A stretch of DNA of 64,000 nucleotides from positions 124,001 through 188,000 of the forward strand of contig NZ_JAHXYR010000011.1 in the NCBI RefSeq assembly GCF_019969845.1, written 5' to 3'. The translations under genes and the position numbers were made by a program. Positions 54,201 to 63,085 of the stretch are shown here, piece after piece; position 1 is the first letter of the stretch, and every line of letters begins with the position of its first letter. This stretch comes from Sphingobacterium sp. GVS05A. GTDB lineage: Bacteria > Bacteroidota > Bacteroidia > Sphingobacteriales > Sphingobacteriaceae. The notes beneath the pieces are model-generated. The model did not search any database. It was not told the origin of the DNA and saw only the letters and a list, made by a program, of their open reading frames with translations.

Positions 54201-55238
54201 ATGGCTGATCACCCCCACACCACCGCCATATAGCGCGAGCCAGACATTCCCAAATTTGTCCGGTGTAATATGCTGCACCATGGCATTATTTCCCTTCCCC
54301 AGGTCAAAAAGCTGTATTTGCCTGACCCCTTCGACCCTTTTGTCATATCCATACCCGGGTTGTATAACAAAAAGCTGAGACGATTCTGCCCCTATCAAAA
54401 GCTTGCCTCCAAATTCTCTAATTGCATAAATAAAGGGCTCATTTCCATTTTTAGACGACGCAGACAACGATATATGCTTTAGCTGACCACTCGAGGTATG
54501 GTAGACGGCAAGCCCTTTCCGGGTGCCGATCCAGATATTTTCATATTGATCACAAAACAAAACTTTAACCTCGTTATCAGGCAATTCAGCCCCGGAATTT
54601 TGGTAAGTCAAATGTTTTAAAGATCGGCGTACCGGATCCAAGATCGTCATTCCTTCTTTGACATGGCCCACATAGAGCATTCCTTTCCGGTCTTCGGCCA
54701 AGGACCATATGCTGTTTTCCGGAAAACCCGGTAAATTGCTTCTATTGAAGTGTTGAAATTCTTTTCTGACCGGATCGAAATGCTGAATCCCCTGATGATA
54801 AGTCGCTAGCCATAGACCGCCATCCCTGGCACGGATCATATCCGTAATATCATTTGTAGCAATGGATTTTGGATCAGCCGGATCATGCACATAATAGCTG
54901 AATTTATTTGTCTTTAAATCAAGGACATTCAGACCATCAGCGCGTGTGCCGATATACAGTTTTTTATCGTCATGTAGCAGCGTATTGATCTCGTTACTAT
55001 TGACGGTGTGCCCATCTTTCTTTTTAGAAGCATAGTAAGGCTTAAATGACTTGCCAGCAAATCGGTTTAATCCAAGTTCTGTCGCAACCCACATGAAGCC
55101 CTCGTCATCATGTACAATATCCAGCACTTGCTGGTTTGTCAGACCTTCGGGCAGCGAAAAAAAATGAGTCCGATCCACTTGTCCAGATACTGTTAGGCAT
55201 TGCCATATTAAGATGAGAACTATCAACAATTTCTTCAT
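51219..55238 (-). CDS. Hybrid two-component system regulator HTCS-2
   Basis: 1339 residues in one chain: signal peptide (about 1-19), periplasmic propellers (GFMWVATELGLNRFAG, NIWIGTRKGLAVYH, about 25-690), Y_Y_Y domain (about 700-775) and membrane helix (about 785-810, VTYFLIFLLVIYTLIFFY). The cytoplasmic part has HisKA with ITHELRTP (phospho-His about 840), HATPase_c (DTGRGIP, GTGIGLAL), a receiver (VEDDPDL, LISDIMMPD, phospho-Asp about 1126) and an AraC-type HTH (about 1240-1335, FKEEFGQLPSEYQK). It is the last gene of the operon with GH51, GH43 and GH97 enzymes, 38 bp after GH97, and precedes susC-4. It likely senses an arabinose-containing oligosaccharide and controls susC-4. Confidence 0.95.
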   Translation of the reverse strand: MKKLLIVLILIWQCLTVSGQVDRTHFFSLPEGLTNQQVLDIVHDDEGFMWVATELGLNRFAGKSFKPYYASKKKDGHTVNSNEINTLLHDDKKLYIGTRADGLNVLDLKTNKFSYYVHDPADPKSIATNDITDMIRARDGGLWLATYHQGIQHFDPVRKEFQHFNRSNLPGFPENSIWSLAEDRKGMLYVGHVKEGMTILDPVRRSLKHLTYQNSGAELPDNEVKVLFCDQYENIWIGTRKGLAVYHTSSGQLKHISLSASSKNGNEPFIYAIREFGGKLLIGAESSQLFVIQPGYGYDKRVEGVRQIQLFDLGKGNNAMVQHITPDKFGNVWLALYGGGVGVISHIKPFFNVFPTGSLLPDQLATVSNIIVRGADAVWLTTEGSGIVEMGKNGRLLKWMTQKNGSPDDFILASFKDHNQHVWLGLRKGGVAVCYAGSTAWHTIDLGEPVSEVRAIYEDRRGAIWIAAYQGLFIYDPHNHSVQKLLINDPMLGDYAPRALVEDGQDNMWVGTYGQGLYVYNNNRQLIRKMDSGNGLRNNTVNHLLCDKNNNIWIATNQGIALQEAQRGIGDLTILMPPGDDAWLFVNGLSEDQNGHIWCSTKSGMLRFLPKEKRFLQYDQSFGLPLGGFINGSVGRDLAGRLYFGMQDGICYFDPNEIPSKLPKSPIRVSRFIVFRSGESNAQEDKYLTSSDEIRLDHNENSFRIELAVMDYALDGLVEFGYQLQGLNNDWIFLGNETNLDFRNVPYGDHELLIRTRMKNGQWSQSYQRLLIKIKPPFYLSLPAKVTYFLIFLLVIYTLIFFYIKRIKAESELRLKERQHLQDEQLHSERMNFYTHITHELRTPLTLILGPLDDLSQNEQLSPRNKGLVHTVQKSANRLFTLVNQLLEFRKVESQFKPLVLEAGALSDMLTDIVDKYRTLNNKPNVEIYANLPETDYRTLFDAEIIQLIVDNLLSNAYKYTDSGHIRLDLKYEQSNLTHWAVLSIEDTGRGIPADHMDRIFDKFYQIPGRGIHGTGIGLALVKELTAIHQGKIEIKSLEGAGTTVSVRFLANKVGVDSPKIVEWIAESDHIAMDFSRPLILLVEDDPDLRAYLGDTLCSTYEVLVAENGAVGLDIAQNRIPDLLISDIMMPDMDGFLLAEKLKAERSTSHIPLILLTAKDTDLDRQRGYDLGVDSYLTKPIGATVLRKRIDNLLRKQKVMNNAILQKIKLDQPTDFVEDRQTEKDELWRENAFVQDFVAIVEQHMQDEVLDAATLAEKMNMSQSTLYRKLKGITGKNINQLVRKIRIHKAAELLRSGAYNVTEVSFMVGINSAIYFRQCFKEEFGQLPSEYQKSGAKGC

Positions 55239-55276
55239 GGGACAACAAAAAAAGGCAAAAAAAGGGAAATAAAAAA

Positions 55277-57256
55277 CTATTTTCCGTACAATAAGGCCCC
55301 ACCACCTGATTGTAAGGTCAATCTGACGGTTTTCTCTCGGCTTAGGCTGATCGTTTTCTGCTCCGACCCGCGTGACTTATTATCCCCGATATATTGCACA
55401 AGCTTTTCAGAAAGCATGGGCAGGTTTACTTCGATCGTCTTCTCTTTCCCTTCAGCATTCACAGCAGCGATATACCATTGCTCTTTTTTGCGTCGCGCCA
55501 GCACCACATATTTTCCGGGATAACCATCCACAAACAGCGTCTCATCCCAAAGGGTGGGAACCTGCTTCATGAAGTCGATCACATGCGCTGGCATATCCAG
55601 TAGATTATTGGGTGTCAGCCCAAAATTCTGTACCGGAGTCTGAAACAACACCGCCGTTGCCAGCTGAAATGTTTCCGTTGTCTTCCGGGTTGTCCCCCCA
55701 TTGTTTTCGCGATTATGCCGTTTGTTGAGCAGTACAGGACCAAAATCCATAGCTCCAACAGTATTACGTATAAAGGGGTGCAAAGTCGCATTGAAAGCTT
55801 CTTTATCGTTGGCATCCTGTGTAAAGATGAGGTTCTCAGAGGCCAATACCGCTTCACTTCCCACGAAGTTAGGATACATGCGTTCCCAACCCCGGGGTAA
55901 GGTGCATCCATGGAAGATCACGGTCAGTCCATAGTCATTTGCATCGGCAAGAATATCTTCATACAGCTGTAATGTTTGCTGTTTGTCACCGCCAAAAAAA
56001 TCCACTTTGATTCCTTTGATTCCTGCAGCCTGCATCCAAGCCATTTCCTTTTTACGCGCGATAGTCGTATTCATCCGATTTTTAGGCGTCTGAGGTGCGT
56101 CGTTCCAAAATCCGTTTGAGTTGTACCAGAGGCAGAGCCCCACTCCTTTCTCCCGGCCATAGGCCACAAGTTCCTCGATTTTACGGTGTCCGATCTGCTT
56201 GTCCCACCAGTTGTCCACCAGGACAAATTCGTAACCCAAAGCAGCAGATAGGTCGATAAATTTCTTCTGATCTTCGAAATTAATACTGCCATCCTGCCAC
56301 TCCAGCCAGCTCCAGGTGGCGCGTCCAAAGGTATAAGGCTTACTTGCAGCATACTGCGGTTCGACCACATCGAAGGGAACCGTGGTTTCGACAATAGGTT
56401 TTAACGTACTGCCCACAGTGATTGTGCGCCATGGCGTAAAGCCCGGTAGCGCCAGCGTTGGAGCTGCATCGCCCATGCCATTATTTTCACCTTTCTCAGG
56501 AAAGGAAATTTTATAAAAACCCGATTTTGTGCCTTCACTGAGCTTGGTGCCACAGTAACTGCCATTCGATCCGGTTTCCGAAAGCAGTACCCAACCGCGG
56601 GTACCGACATGAAACAGTGCCGGAAAAGTGTAACCGACGCCGTATTGCGAAGGTACGCCCATCGCCTGATCCGGTACATAAGCTTCTTCATAGCTCGGTT
56701 TTGTTTTCTTCCAGCCGATCATTGGTGTCGCCTGCGCAGTCAGAAAGGTGGTGGTTGAAGCGGGAAATTTAAAGCCGCTCATTTCTTCCTCGACCCGAAA
56801 ATTTGCGGGTTCACCCACCTGTGGGATACCATAACGGAATGCAATATCGTTATTGCTGACCCTAAAAATCACTACAAGCTGCTCTTTTAAGTCATTCTCC
56901 AAGGTACATTGCAGTTCATTTGCCTGATAATGTACCAACTTACGTTTGATTTTAGGTTCCTCATACGTTTGGTCAATTGCCCGGCTGTCCGAGGCAACCA
57001 AATGCAGATTACTGGCAAGATCCACCTTGTCGCCCCGCAAGCCCAAAGGCGACAGTTCTAACATTTCCTGTCCAGCCAGGCTCACGCGATAATAAAGCTT
57101 GCCCTTGTCTAACGATAAGTTTACCTCCAATTTTCCGTCCGGCCCGGCTACACGCAGTTGTTGTGCACGCAAGCCCGAAAATAGCAGCATTAACAATACG
57201 CCAAGGACGATTCGTTTTTTTACGGTCAATAAATACATCTTATATTTCATACACAT
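55277..57256 (-). CDS. GH97 glycosidase, retaining type (alpha-galactosidase/beta-L-arabinopyranosidase-like)
   Basis: 659 residues; signal about 1-31 (GLRAQ). N-terminal sandwich (about 33-290), barrel (about 300-570) and C-terminal sandwich. GH97 holds inverting alpha-glucosidases with glutamate bases and retaining enzymes with an aspartate nucleophile. Here GIKGIKVDFFGGD (D419) marks the retaining group, which contains alpha-galactosidases and a beta-L-arabinopyranosidase. In this arabinose-rich operon either fits. The ATG overlaps the stop of the upstream GH43 by one base (TAATG), implying translational coupling; a second ATG two codons on is possible. Confidence 0.88.
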   Translation of the reverse strand: MCMKYKMYLLTVKKRIVLGVLLMLLFSGLRAQQLRVAGPDGKLEVNLSLDKGKLYYRVSLAGQEMLELSPLGLRGDKVDLASNLHLVASDSRAIDQTYEEPKIKRKLVHYQANELQCTLENDLKEQLVVIFRVSNNDIAFRYGIPQVGEPANFRVEEEMSGFKFPASTTTFLTAQATPMIGWKKTKPSYEEAYVPDQAMGVPSQYGVGYTFPALFHVGTRGWVLLSETGSNGSYCGTKLSEGTKSGFYKISFPEKGENNGMGDAAPTLALPGFTPWRTITVGSTLKPIVETTVPFDVVEPQYAASKPYTFGRATWSWLEWQDGSINFEDQKKFIDLSAALGYEFVLVDNWWDKQIGHRKIEELVAYGREKGVGLCLWYNSNGFWNDAPQTPKNRMNTTIARKKEMAWMQAAGIKGIKVDFFGGDKQQTLQLYEDILADANDYGLTVIFHGCTLPRGWERMYPNFVGSEAVLASENLIFTQDANDKEAFNATLHPFIRNTVGAMDFGPVLLNKRHNRENNGGTTRKTTETFQLATAVLFQTPVQNFGLTPNNLLDMPAHVIDFMKQVPTLWDETLFVDGYPGKYVVLARRKKEQWYIAAVNAEGKEKTIEVNLPMLSEKLVQYIGDNKSRGSEQKTISLSREKTVRLTLQSGGGALLYGK

Positions 57257-58272
57257 TATCGATCTATTTCATTAAAAGGGCCTTCGCTCGTCATGTTGAT
57301 CCGTTTTATGGTACCATCGGCACGATATTCCAGTTTGTCGATGCAGATCGATCGGCTATAGCTCCCCCCATCCGTATTGATGCCCCCATTATGGTAGATA
57401 AAATACCATTGATCCTTAAAGTTGACAATAGCCTGGTGGTTGGTATTGCTATTTCCTGCAATCTCGTTTAACAGGCCTTTGTAGGTATATGGTCCTGCGA
57501 TATGATCAGCCATGGCATAAGCAATTTTCTCGGGGAATCCCGTTGCATAGCTCAGGTAGTATTTACCTTGATATTGATGCAGCCAAGGAGCCTCGGTAAA
57601 TTCGAAGCCATCGAACTTAAGCTGTTTGATCTCCCCGTCAATCTCAATCATATTATCTTTCAGTTTGGCATAATAACATTCGCGGTTACCCCAGAATATC
57701 CAGGCCTGCCCGTCATCGCTTATATGTACCGCGGGATCAATACAAGCCCATGCATGGGTGGAGGCAAAACAATCCTTGTTGGTCAGGAGCGGTTTCCCCA
57801 ATGCGTCCCGGTAAGGTCCTTCGGGCCGGTCAGCCACAGCAACGCCAATACCCGACCAATTGGTACTGATGTACCAGTAATATTTACCGTTTCGCTCCAC
57901 GGCATGCCCAGCAAAAGCATCACCACTTTTGGCCCAGGCGAAATCCGAAATTTTCATGGGTACAGGGTATTCAATCCAATTTTTCAGATCGGTAGTTGAG
58001 AATACCAACCAATCTTTCATCTTATAGCCTTTCTGTCCACCAGCGAAGTCATGCCCTGCAAAAAGCCACAGTGTATCACCTTTGACCAGCGCCGCCGGAT
58101 CAGCGGTATAATGATGCTTGATGATGGGGTTTCCCTGCGCTACAAAGTCATAGTGCTGCCCCTGTTCCAGTTTTTTCCCGGAGTGCAAGGAATCAGTCGT
58201 AGCAGTTTGCGCGGTAGCCGTTATTGTCGCAGCCACGAGCAAGGGACTAAGCAGAGTAACAATGTTGTTCAT
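57256..58272 (-). CDS. GH43 glycosidase, single-domain
   Basis: 338 residues with a signal peptide about 1-22. GH43 propeller with HYTADPAALV (D58), CIDPAVHISDDG (D179) and EFTEAPWLH (E227), the complete catalytic set. It resembles the GH43 at 5497 in blade motifs (DAFAGHAVERNGKYYWY) but lacks a CBM. Likely removes arabinofuranose or xylose from oligosaccharides in the periplasm. It begins 18 bp after the GH51 gene upstream and overlaps the GH97 gene downstream by one base. Confidence 0.87.
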   Translation of the reverse strand: MNNIVTLLSPLLVAATITATAQTATTDSLHSGKKLEQGQHYDFVAQGNPIIKHHYTADPAALVKGDTLWLFAGHDFAGGQKGYKMKDWLVFSTTDLKNWIEYPVPMKISDFAWAKSGDAFAGHAVERNGKYYWYISTNWSGIGVAVADRPEGPYRDALGKPLLTNKDCFASTHAWACIDPAVHISDDGQAWIFWGNRECYYAKLKDNMIEIDGEIKQLKFDGFEFTEAPWLHQYQGKYYLSYATGFPEKIAYAMADHIAGPYTYKGLLNEIAGNSNTNHQAIVNFKDQWYFIYHNGGINTDGGSYSRSICIDKLEYRADGTIKRINMTSEGPFNEIDR

Positions 58273-58290
58273 GGGTTTATAAACTAACTA

Positions 58291-60273
58291 CTATTTGGTT
58301 TGAAGTTTAATCAGGGTAAACGAATATGGTGCGAGACTGTCTGTGAGTGTCTTGCCTTTAAACCTGATATCCGTTTGCTTTGGCTGTATATTCAATGGTT
58401 CTTCGATGCTGTTGCTGACATTAAGATCCTTGTTGGCGAGGCTGATTTTTTGGGCAACCTGTGCAAATTTTCTGTCGGTCGCGATGGCGAAACGCAAAGG
58501 CATCGGCTTGCTGTTGTAATTGACGATTTTGATCAGCAGTTCCTTCGTATTTTGGTCGTATACCGCCGAAGCGTACAAACTATCCCTTCCTGCAACGGGC
58601 TGACCATCCCTGTGAACCGAAATAATATCCGAGCCTTTGTGCGTAGAATATAATTTCTGCACCTGATAGCTAGGAGTTCCATAAACCTGGAGATTATCCA
58701 CCCAAATCAAATCCGGCGACCATTGCCAACCATCCACATGTCCGAATAAGGGCGCATAAGATGCCATCTCAACAACATCGCCGTTGCGTTCGAGACCAGT
58801 CATAAATGCCGCTTCGGAAAGCGCAGCCTCCCAAGTGCTTTTTCCGGGACCATTGGGTCTGGTGGTATGTGAGGCATATTCACCTGCGAAAATCTTCGCG
58901 CCCTTGCGATCATAATTGTCGTAGCGGCTGGCACTGGACAGGAACCAGGACGGTGGTCGGTAGTAATGTTCATCGATGATGTCAATATGCATCGCCCGCA
59001 GTTTATCGTCCAGAAATTCAAAACGCTCACCTTCCGGATCCGTTCCTGAACTCGCTATAATCGCGATCTCGGGATGCTTTGCATTTAACGCTTTCTTGAA
59101 GACCGCAAGACGTTCAATGTATTGCGGGCCCCAGTTTTCGTTGCCCACACCGATCATCTTGAGGTTAAAGGGTTGGGGGTGGCCCATATCCGCACGTAGC
59201 TTACCCCATTTGGTCGCTGTTGATCCATTTGCAAATTCAATCAGATCCAGCGCATCCTGTACATATTCGTCGAGCTGGTCCATCGGCACCAGTTCGCCAC
59301 TATTAAACTGACAGGCCATGCCGCAATTGAGAATCGGAACCGGCGCCGCCCCAATATCTTCAGCCAATAAGAAATACTCATAAAATCCAAGTCCAAATGT
59401 CTGAAAATAATCCGGCGTCAAACGGTGGTTAAATTCCGTGTTCCAGCGATTGATGATCAATTCGCGTTCATCGATCGGACCCACGGTTTTTTTCCACTGG
59501 AACCTGTTGGCCAGATCCCTGCCCTCGACAATACAGCCGCCGGGGAAGCGGATAAATCCAGGCTTCATATCTGCCAGCATCTGGACCATATCTTTACGCA
59601 GCCCTTTCGGTCGCCCCTTCCAGGTATCCAGAGGGAATAGCGATAGCATATCGACATCCACTGTCCCCTCGCCCGTAAACCATATCTTTAGTTTTGCCTT
59701 ACCCGTCGTGGCTGTAGCCTGCAGTCTCAGCGCAGTCTCAGACCATGCTGCTGTCGCATGCAGTGGCCGTTGCGCTTCAGCGATCACTTGGTCCCCTTCG
59801 TCCATTAGCGCCACGTGGACCTGTAAGCCAGGGGCATTACTTCTATGCTGCAGACTGAATTCATACGTAGCACCCGCTTTGATGCCCATGCCCCGAAAGC
59901 CCTCATTTTGTAAGCCCAGCTTGCTGCCCGCACTATTCGTTAATCTTACATATCGCTTATTGCCCTTGCGTTGCTGATCATTAAGCAAGAGGTAAGCCCC
60001 CTCACTTGAAGCATGTTCCAGTTTTTTCCAGCCCATCCAGGGGTTGTCAAATTCAAAGGATCTATTTTTGACCAGCTCAGCATAGATTCCACCATCTGCC
60101 CCCATGTTAATATCTTCAAAAAACACACCCCACATATGCGGTGATATCTTGCCTTTGGGGTTATCCAGCTGTATATTCAATTCAACCGGCAATTGTGCGC
60201 TTGCCGAAGCTGCCAGGCCCGTTGCCAAGAGCAACATCGAAATCTTTTTTTTCATCCGTCTAATTTGCTTCAT
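58291..60273 (-). CDS. GH51 alpha-L-arabinofuranosidase with N-terminal CBM4-like insert
   Basis: About 660 residues from the ATG at 60273 (7 bp after the upstream stop); the longer frame starts at a TTG within the upstream gene. Signal about 1-27 (ASASAQ). The enzyme begins with ISPHMWGVFFEDIN; a beta-sandwich of about 130 residues (about 80-215) precedes the barrel (FIRFPGGCIVEG). Acid/base E379 in VGNENWG and nucleophile E465 in FAGEYASH. It removes alpha-L-arabinofuranose from arabinoxylan or arabinan fragments. The second GH51 in this operon lacks the sandwich, suggesting different substrates. Confidence 0.92.
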   Translation of the reverse strand: MKQIRRMKKKISMLLLATGLAASASAQLPVELNIQLDNPKGKISPHMWGVFFEDINMGADGGIYAELVKNRSFEFDNPWMGWKKLEHASSEGAYLLLNDQQRKGNKRYVRLTNSAGSKLGLQNEGFRGMGIKAGATYEFSLQHRSNAPGLQVHVALMDEGDQVIAEAQRPLHATAAWSETALRLQATATTGKAKLKIWFTGEGTVDVDMLSLFPLDTWKGRPKGLRKDMVQMLADMKPGFIRFPGGCIVEGRDLANRFQWKKTVGPIDERELIINRWNTEFNHRLTPDYFQTFGLGFYEYFLLAEDIGAAPVPILNCGMACQFNSGELVPMDQLDEYVQDALDLIEFANGSTATKWGKLRADMGHPQPFNLKMIGVGNENWGPQYIERLAVFKKALNAKHPEIAIIASSGTDPEGERFEFLDDKLRAMHIDIIDEHYYRPPSWFLSSASRYDNYDRKGAKIFAGEYASHTTRPNGPGKSTWEAALSEAAFMTGLERNGDVVEMASYAPLFGHVDGWQWSPDLIWVDNLQVYGTPSYQVQKLYSTHKGSDIISVHRDGQPVAGRDSLYASAVYDQNTKELLIKIVNYNSKPMPLRFAIATDRKFAQVAQKISLANKDLNVSNSIEEPLNIQPKQTDIRFKGKTLTDSLAPYSFTLIKLQTK

Positions 60274-60280
60274 CTCAATT

Positions 60281-61825
60281 TTAATTAAGCTCCAATACAA
60301 TCACGGAAAATGCCGGGATCTCTATATCCACAAGCCCATTTTGAACCTTCGCCTTGTTATAGGCCGAGGGTGCAATTTTTGAGGGCACCTTGAATGAGTT
60401 GTAATCCTGCAGCTTGTCGGCGCGTAAGATTCTTCCTGTGATTTTCGAAGCTTTCAGTCCGCCCAGGTCCACACGAATCTTATTCGTTTTTTTAGGATCA
60501 ATATTCACGAGGGAAATATGTATGCGCCCTTTCGCATCCTGTGATGCCGATGCCGATACCGCCGGAATTCTCTCGTTGTTAAATTCAAAATCTGTCGACT
60601 GCAATGTAATCGGGATCAATTTCGCATCCTGATGTATCTTATACATCTCCATGACATGATAAGTCGGTGTCAGCACCATGCTTTTACCTTCTGTCAAGAT
60701 TACCGCCTGCAATACATTGATCGCTTGAGCAAGGTTGGCCATTTTCACACGCCGGGCGTGATTATTGAAAATATTGAGGGTCATTCCTGCAATCATGGCA
60801 TCGCGCATGGTATTTTGTTGATACAGAAAGCCCGGATTTGTACCCGGTTCGACTTCATACCAACCACCCCATTCATCCACGATCAAATCAATATTTCCTT
60901 TCGGATCATATTTGTCCATAATGGCGATGTTCTTCTCGACCAGTTCATTCATAAACCAGGCGGACTTCATGGTTTTAAAATATTCCGCTTCCGAAAAATC
61001 TGTTGCTGAACCTTTTTTGTCCCAATTGATCACCGCATAATGATGCAGCCCCATCCCCTTCATCAAGCTGCCTGGAATATTTTTAAGGAGCGTTTCCGTC
61101 CAGTTATAATCCGCACTGTTCGCCCCGGAGGCAATTCGGTACAGTCCAGCTCCGTTGGTCCAGTCAGACATAAACGTAGCGTACTTGCGGTAGATATCCG
61201 TATAGTAATCCACGGTCATATTGCCGCCACAACCCCATGATTCATTTCCTACGCCCCAGAATTTCACCTTCCAGGGCTCTTGGCGCCCATTCTTGCGCCG
61301 CCAGTCCGACATGGGACTTTTGCCGGCAAAATTTACATATTGCACCCAATCGGCAAGCTCCTGCACCTCGCCGCTGCCCACATTTCCGGCCAGATACGGT
61401 TCAGCCCCCAGCAGTTCGCACATGTTCAGAAAATCATGGGTGCCAAATGAATTGTCCTCGGTCACCCCGCCCCACCAATTGTTGACCATGGTTGGACGCT
61501 GCTCCTTAGGACCTATTCCATCCTTCCAATGGTAGGTATCCGCAAAACAGCCACCGGGCCAACGCAGGTTGGGGATATTCAGGTTCTTGAGGGCTTCGAT
61601 GACATCCGTCCGCACGCCATTGGCATGCGGAATCGAGTCATTCTTTTCTCCCACATAAAAACCATCATAAATACAGCGTCCCAGGTGTTCGGCAAAATGG
61701 CCGTAAATATGTTTGCTGATCGTAAATTCCTGCGCCGAACGTTCCAGTTTCATGCTACTCTGCCCATGGATCACTCCACTGATCAGCATGAAAGCAATTC
61801 CTAGTTTTAAATTTAGTTTCATCAT
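60281..61825 (-). CDS. GH51 alpha-L-arabinofuranosidase
   Basis: 514 residues; ATGs at 61825 and 61822. Signal about 1-21 (VIHGQ). GH51 motifs: ISKHIYGHFAEHLGRCIYDG, NLRWPGGCFADTYHW, acid/base E195 in GVGNESWGCGG and nucleophile E318 in VDEWGGWYE; C-terminal sandwich from about 390. The length is that of the plain arabinofuranosidase type. Between galM (10 bp upstream) and the second GH51 (7 bp downstream). Its product L-arabinose would be a substrate for the symporter encoded upstream. Confidence 0.93.
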   Translation of the reverse strand: MMKLNLKLGIAFMLISGVIHGQSSMKLERSAQEFTISKHIYGHFAEHLGRCIYDGFYVGEKNDSIPHANGVRTDVIEALKNLNIPNLRWPGGCFADTYHWKDGIGPKEQRPTMVNNWWGGVTEDNSFGTHDFLNMCELLGAEPYLAGNVGSGEVQELADWVQYVNFAGKSPMSDWRRKNGRQEPWKVKFWGVGNESWGCGGNMTVDYYTDIYRKYATFMSDWTNGAGLYRIASGANSADYNWTETLLKNIPGSLMKGMGLHHYAVINWDKKGSATDFSEAEYFKTMKSAWFMNELVEKNIAIMDKYDPKGNIDLIVDEWGGWYEVEPGTNPGFLYQQNTMRDAMIAGMTLNIFNNHARRVKMANLAQAINVLQAVILTEGKSMVLTPTYHVMEMYKIHQDAKLIPITLQSTDFEFNNERIPAVSASASQDAKGRIHISLVNIDPKKTNKIRVDLGGLKASKITGRILRADKLQDYNSFKVPSKIAPSAYNKAKVQNGLVDIEIPAFSVIVLELN

Positions 61826-61835
61826 AAAGAGAATT

Positions 61836-62984
61836 TTATTTCACCGTAAAACGATATGCTGTTTTTGAACTATACTTTTCGCCAGGTTTTAATACCGTTG
61901 ATGCAAAATTGGGGTGGTTTGGAGCATCTGGAAAATGCTGCGTTTCCAGGCAGAAAGCCGAGCGGAAAGGATAGCTTTTTCCGGCTTTTCCCTTCGGATC
62001 ATCCGCAGTCATAAAGTTGCCGCTGTAGAACTGAAGTCCAGGTTCGGTCGTGAAAATATCCATTTGAATACCTGTTTTAGAGGCGTACACCGTGGCGACT
62101 TTCTGAAAACCAGCATTCTTGTCGAGCTCAAAATTATGATCATACCCCTTTCCGATCTTCAGCTGCGCGTTCTCATCTTCAATATGGGCGCCCATGAGCC
62201 GTGGTTTTGTAAAATCAAATGCCGTACCCGATACAGGCAAGCTTTTTCCTGTAGGAATCAGCGTGTTGTCCACTTCCGTGATCGCTTTGGCATCAATCTG
62301 CAGCTCATGATCCAGGATGGACGGATCACCGGCACCATTGAGGTTAAAATAAGCGTGATTGGTCAGATTTAAAACAGTCTCTTTATCCGTCGTAGCCTGA
62401 TAGGCAATGTCCAGACCACCATTTTCTTCCAGTGTATAAGTGACCTGCATCTTGACCGTTCCCGGATATCCAGCCTCCTGATCCGGAGATGTATATGCCA
62501 AGGTAATTGAAGTATCACTATTGTTGACCACATCCCACACCTTGTTGTATACACCATTGGTGCCGCCATGTAGCGAATTATCGCCATCGTTTTTTTCCAG
62601 CGCATAAGTTGTACCGTTCAGTGTAAAAGTAGCTTTACCGATACGGTTACCATAGCGCCCGACTATCGCGCCGTAAAAATTATCTGCATTGTCCTTATAT
62701 TCTTTCGCCGAATCGTAACCCAATATCACATCAGTCATTTTTCCATTCTTCTCGGGAACGCTAAGACTTACCAAACGTGCACCATAATTTGTCAGCGTCA
62801 CGGCTAGTTTATTGTTCTTCAAGAGGTATAAACGGACATCCTTTCCATCTATCCGGCTATCAAAAGCATGGCTTGCGGCGGTATCCAGCCCAGCATGCTG
62901 CGGATTATTTTTTGTTGAATTGGATTGGCAGCCGTAGGTCAATAAAGCGCAGGCTAACAGACCAATAATCATTTTATCTTTCAT
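61836..62984 (-). CDS. galM: Aldose 1-epimerase (mutarotase), lipoprotein
   Basis: 382 residues, beginning with a lipoprotein signal (LLTYGC, Cys19), so attached to a membrane in the periplasm rather than cytoplasmic. GalM fold: NNYGARLVSL-like TNYGARLVSLSV, NSLHGGTNGVYNKVW (substrate His), NLTNHAYFNL (catalytic His) and FCLETQHFPDAPNHP (catalytic Glu). It interconverts alpha and beta anomers of aldoses, for example L-arabinose or D-galactose set free by the neighbouring glycosidases, before uptake by the adjacent symporter. Confidence 0.94.
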   Translation of the reverse strand: MKDKMIIGLLACALLTYGCQSNSTKNNPQHAGLDTAASHAFDSRIDGKDVRLYLLKNNKLAVTLTNYGARLVSLSVPEKNGKMTDVILGYDSAKEYKDNADNFYGAIVGRYGNRIGKATFTLNGTTYALEKNDGDNSLHGGTNGVYNKVWDVVNNSDTSITLAYTSPDQEAGYPGTVKMQVTYTLEENGGLDIAYQATTDKETVLNLTNHAYFNLNGAGDPSILDHELQIDAKAITEVDNTLIPTGKSLPVSGTAFDFTKPRLMGAHIEDENAQLKIGKGYDHNFELDKNAGFQKVATVYASKTGIQMDIFTTEPGLQFYSGNFMTADDPKGKAGKSYPFRSAFCLETQHFPDAPNHPNFASTVLKPGEKYSSKTAYRFTVK

Positions 62985-63004
62985 TAATTATTCAGGTTTT
63001 AATT

Positions 63005-63045
63005 CCATCTTTCCGATGGATTTTCTCCTCGTTAACCCAGGAGAA
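63005..63045 (-). repeat. Two tandem hairpins between the symporter and galM
   Basis: In the 101-bp gap the arms TTCTCCT/AGGAGAA (63023-63045, 7 bp, 9-nt loop) and CCATC/GATGG (63005-63019, 5-nt loop) follow each other on the minus strand. A T-rich tail is weak, so they look like processing or stability elements more than a full terminator. Confidence 0.4.
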
Positions 63046-63085
63046 GGTGTATAAATGGATTAATTATTCAACAGCATACCTTATC

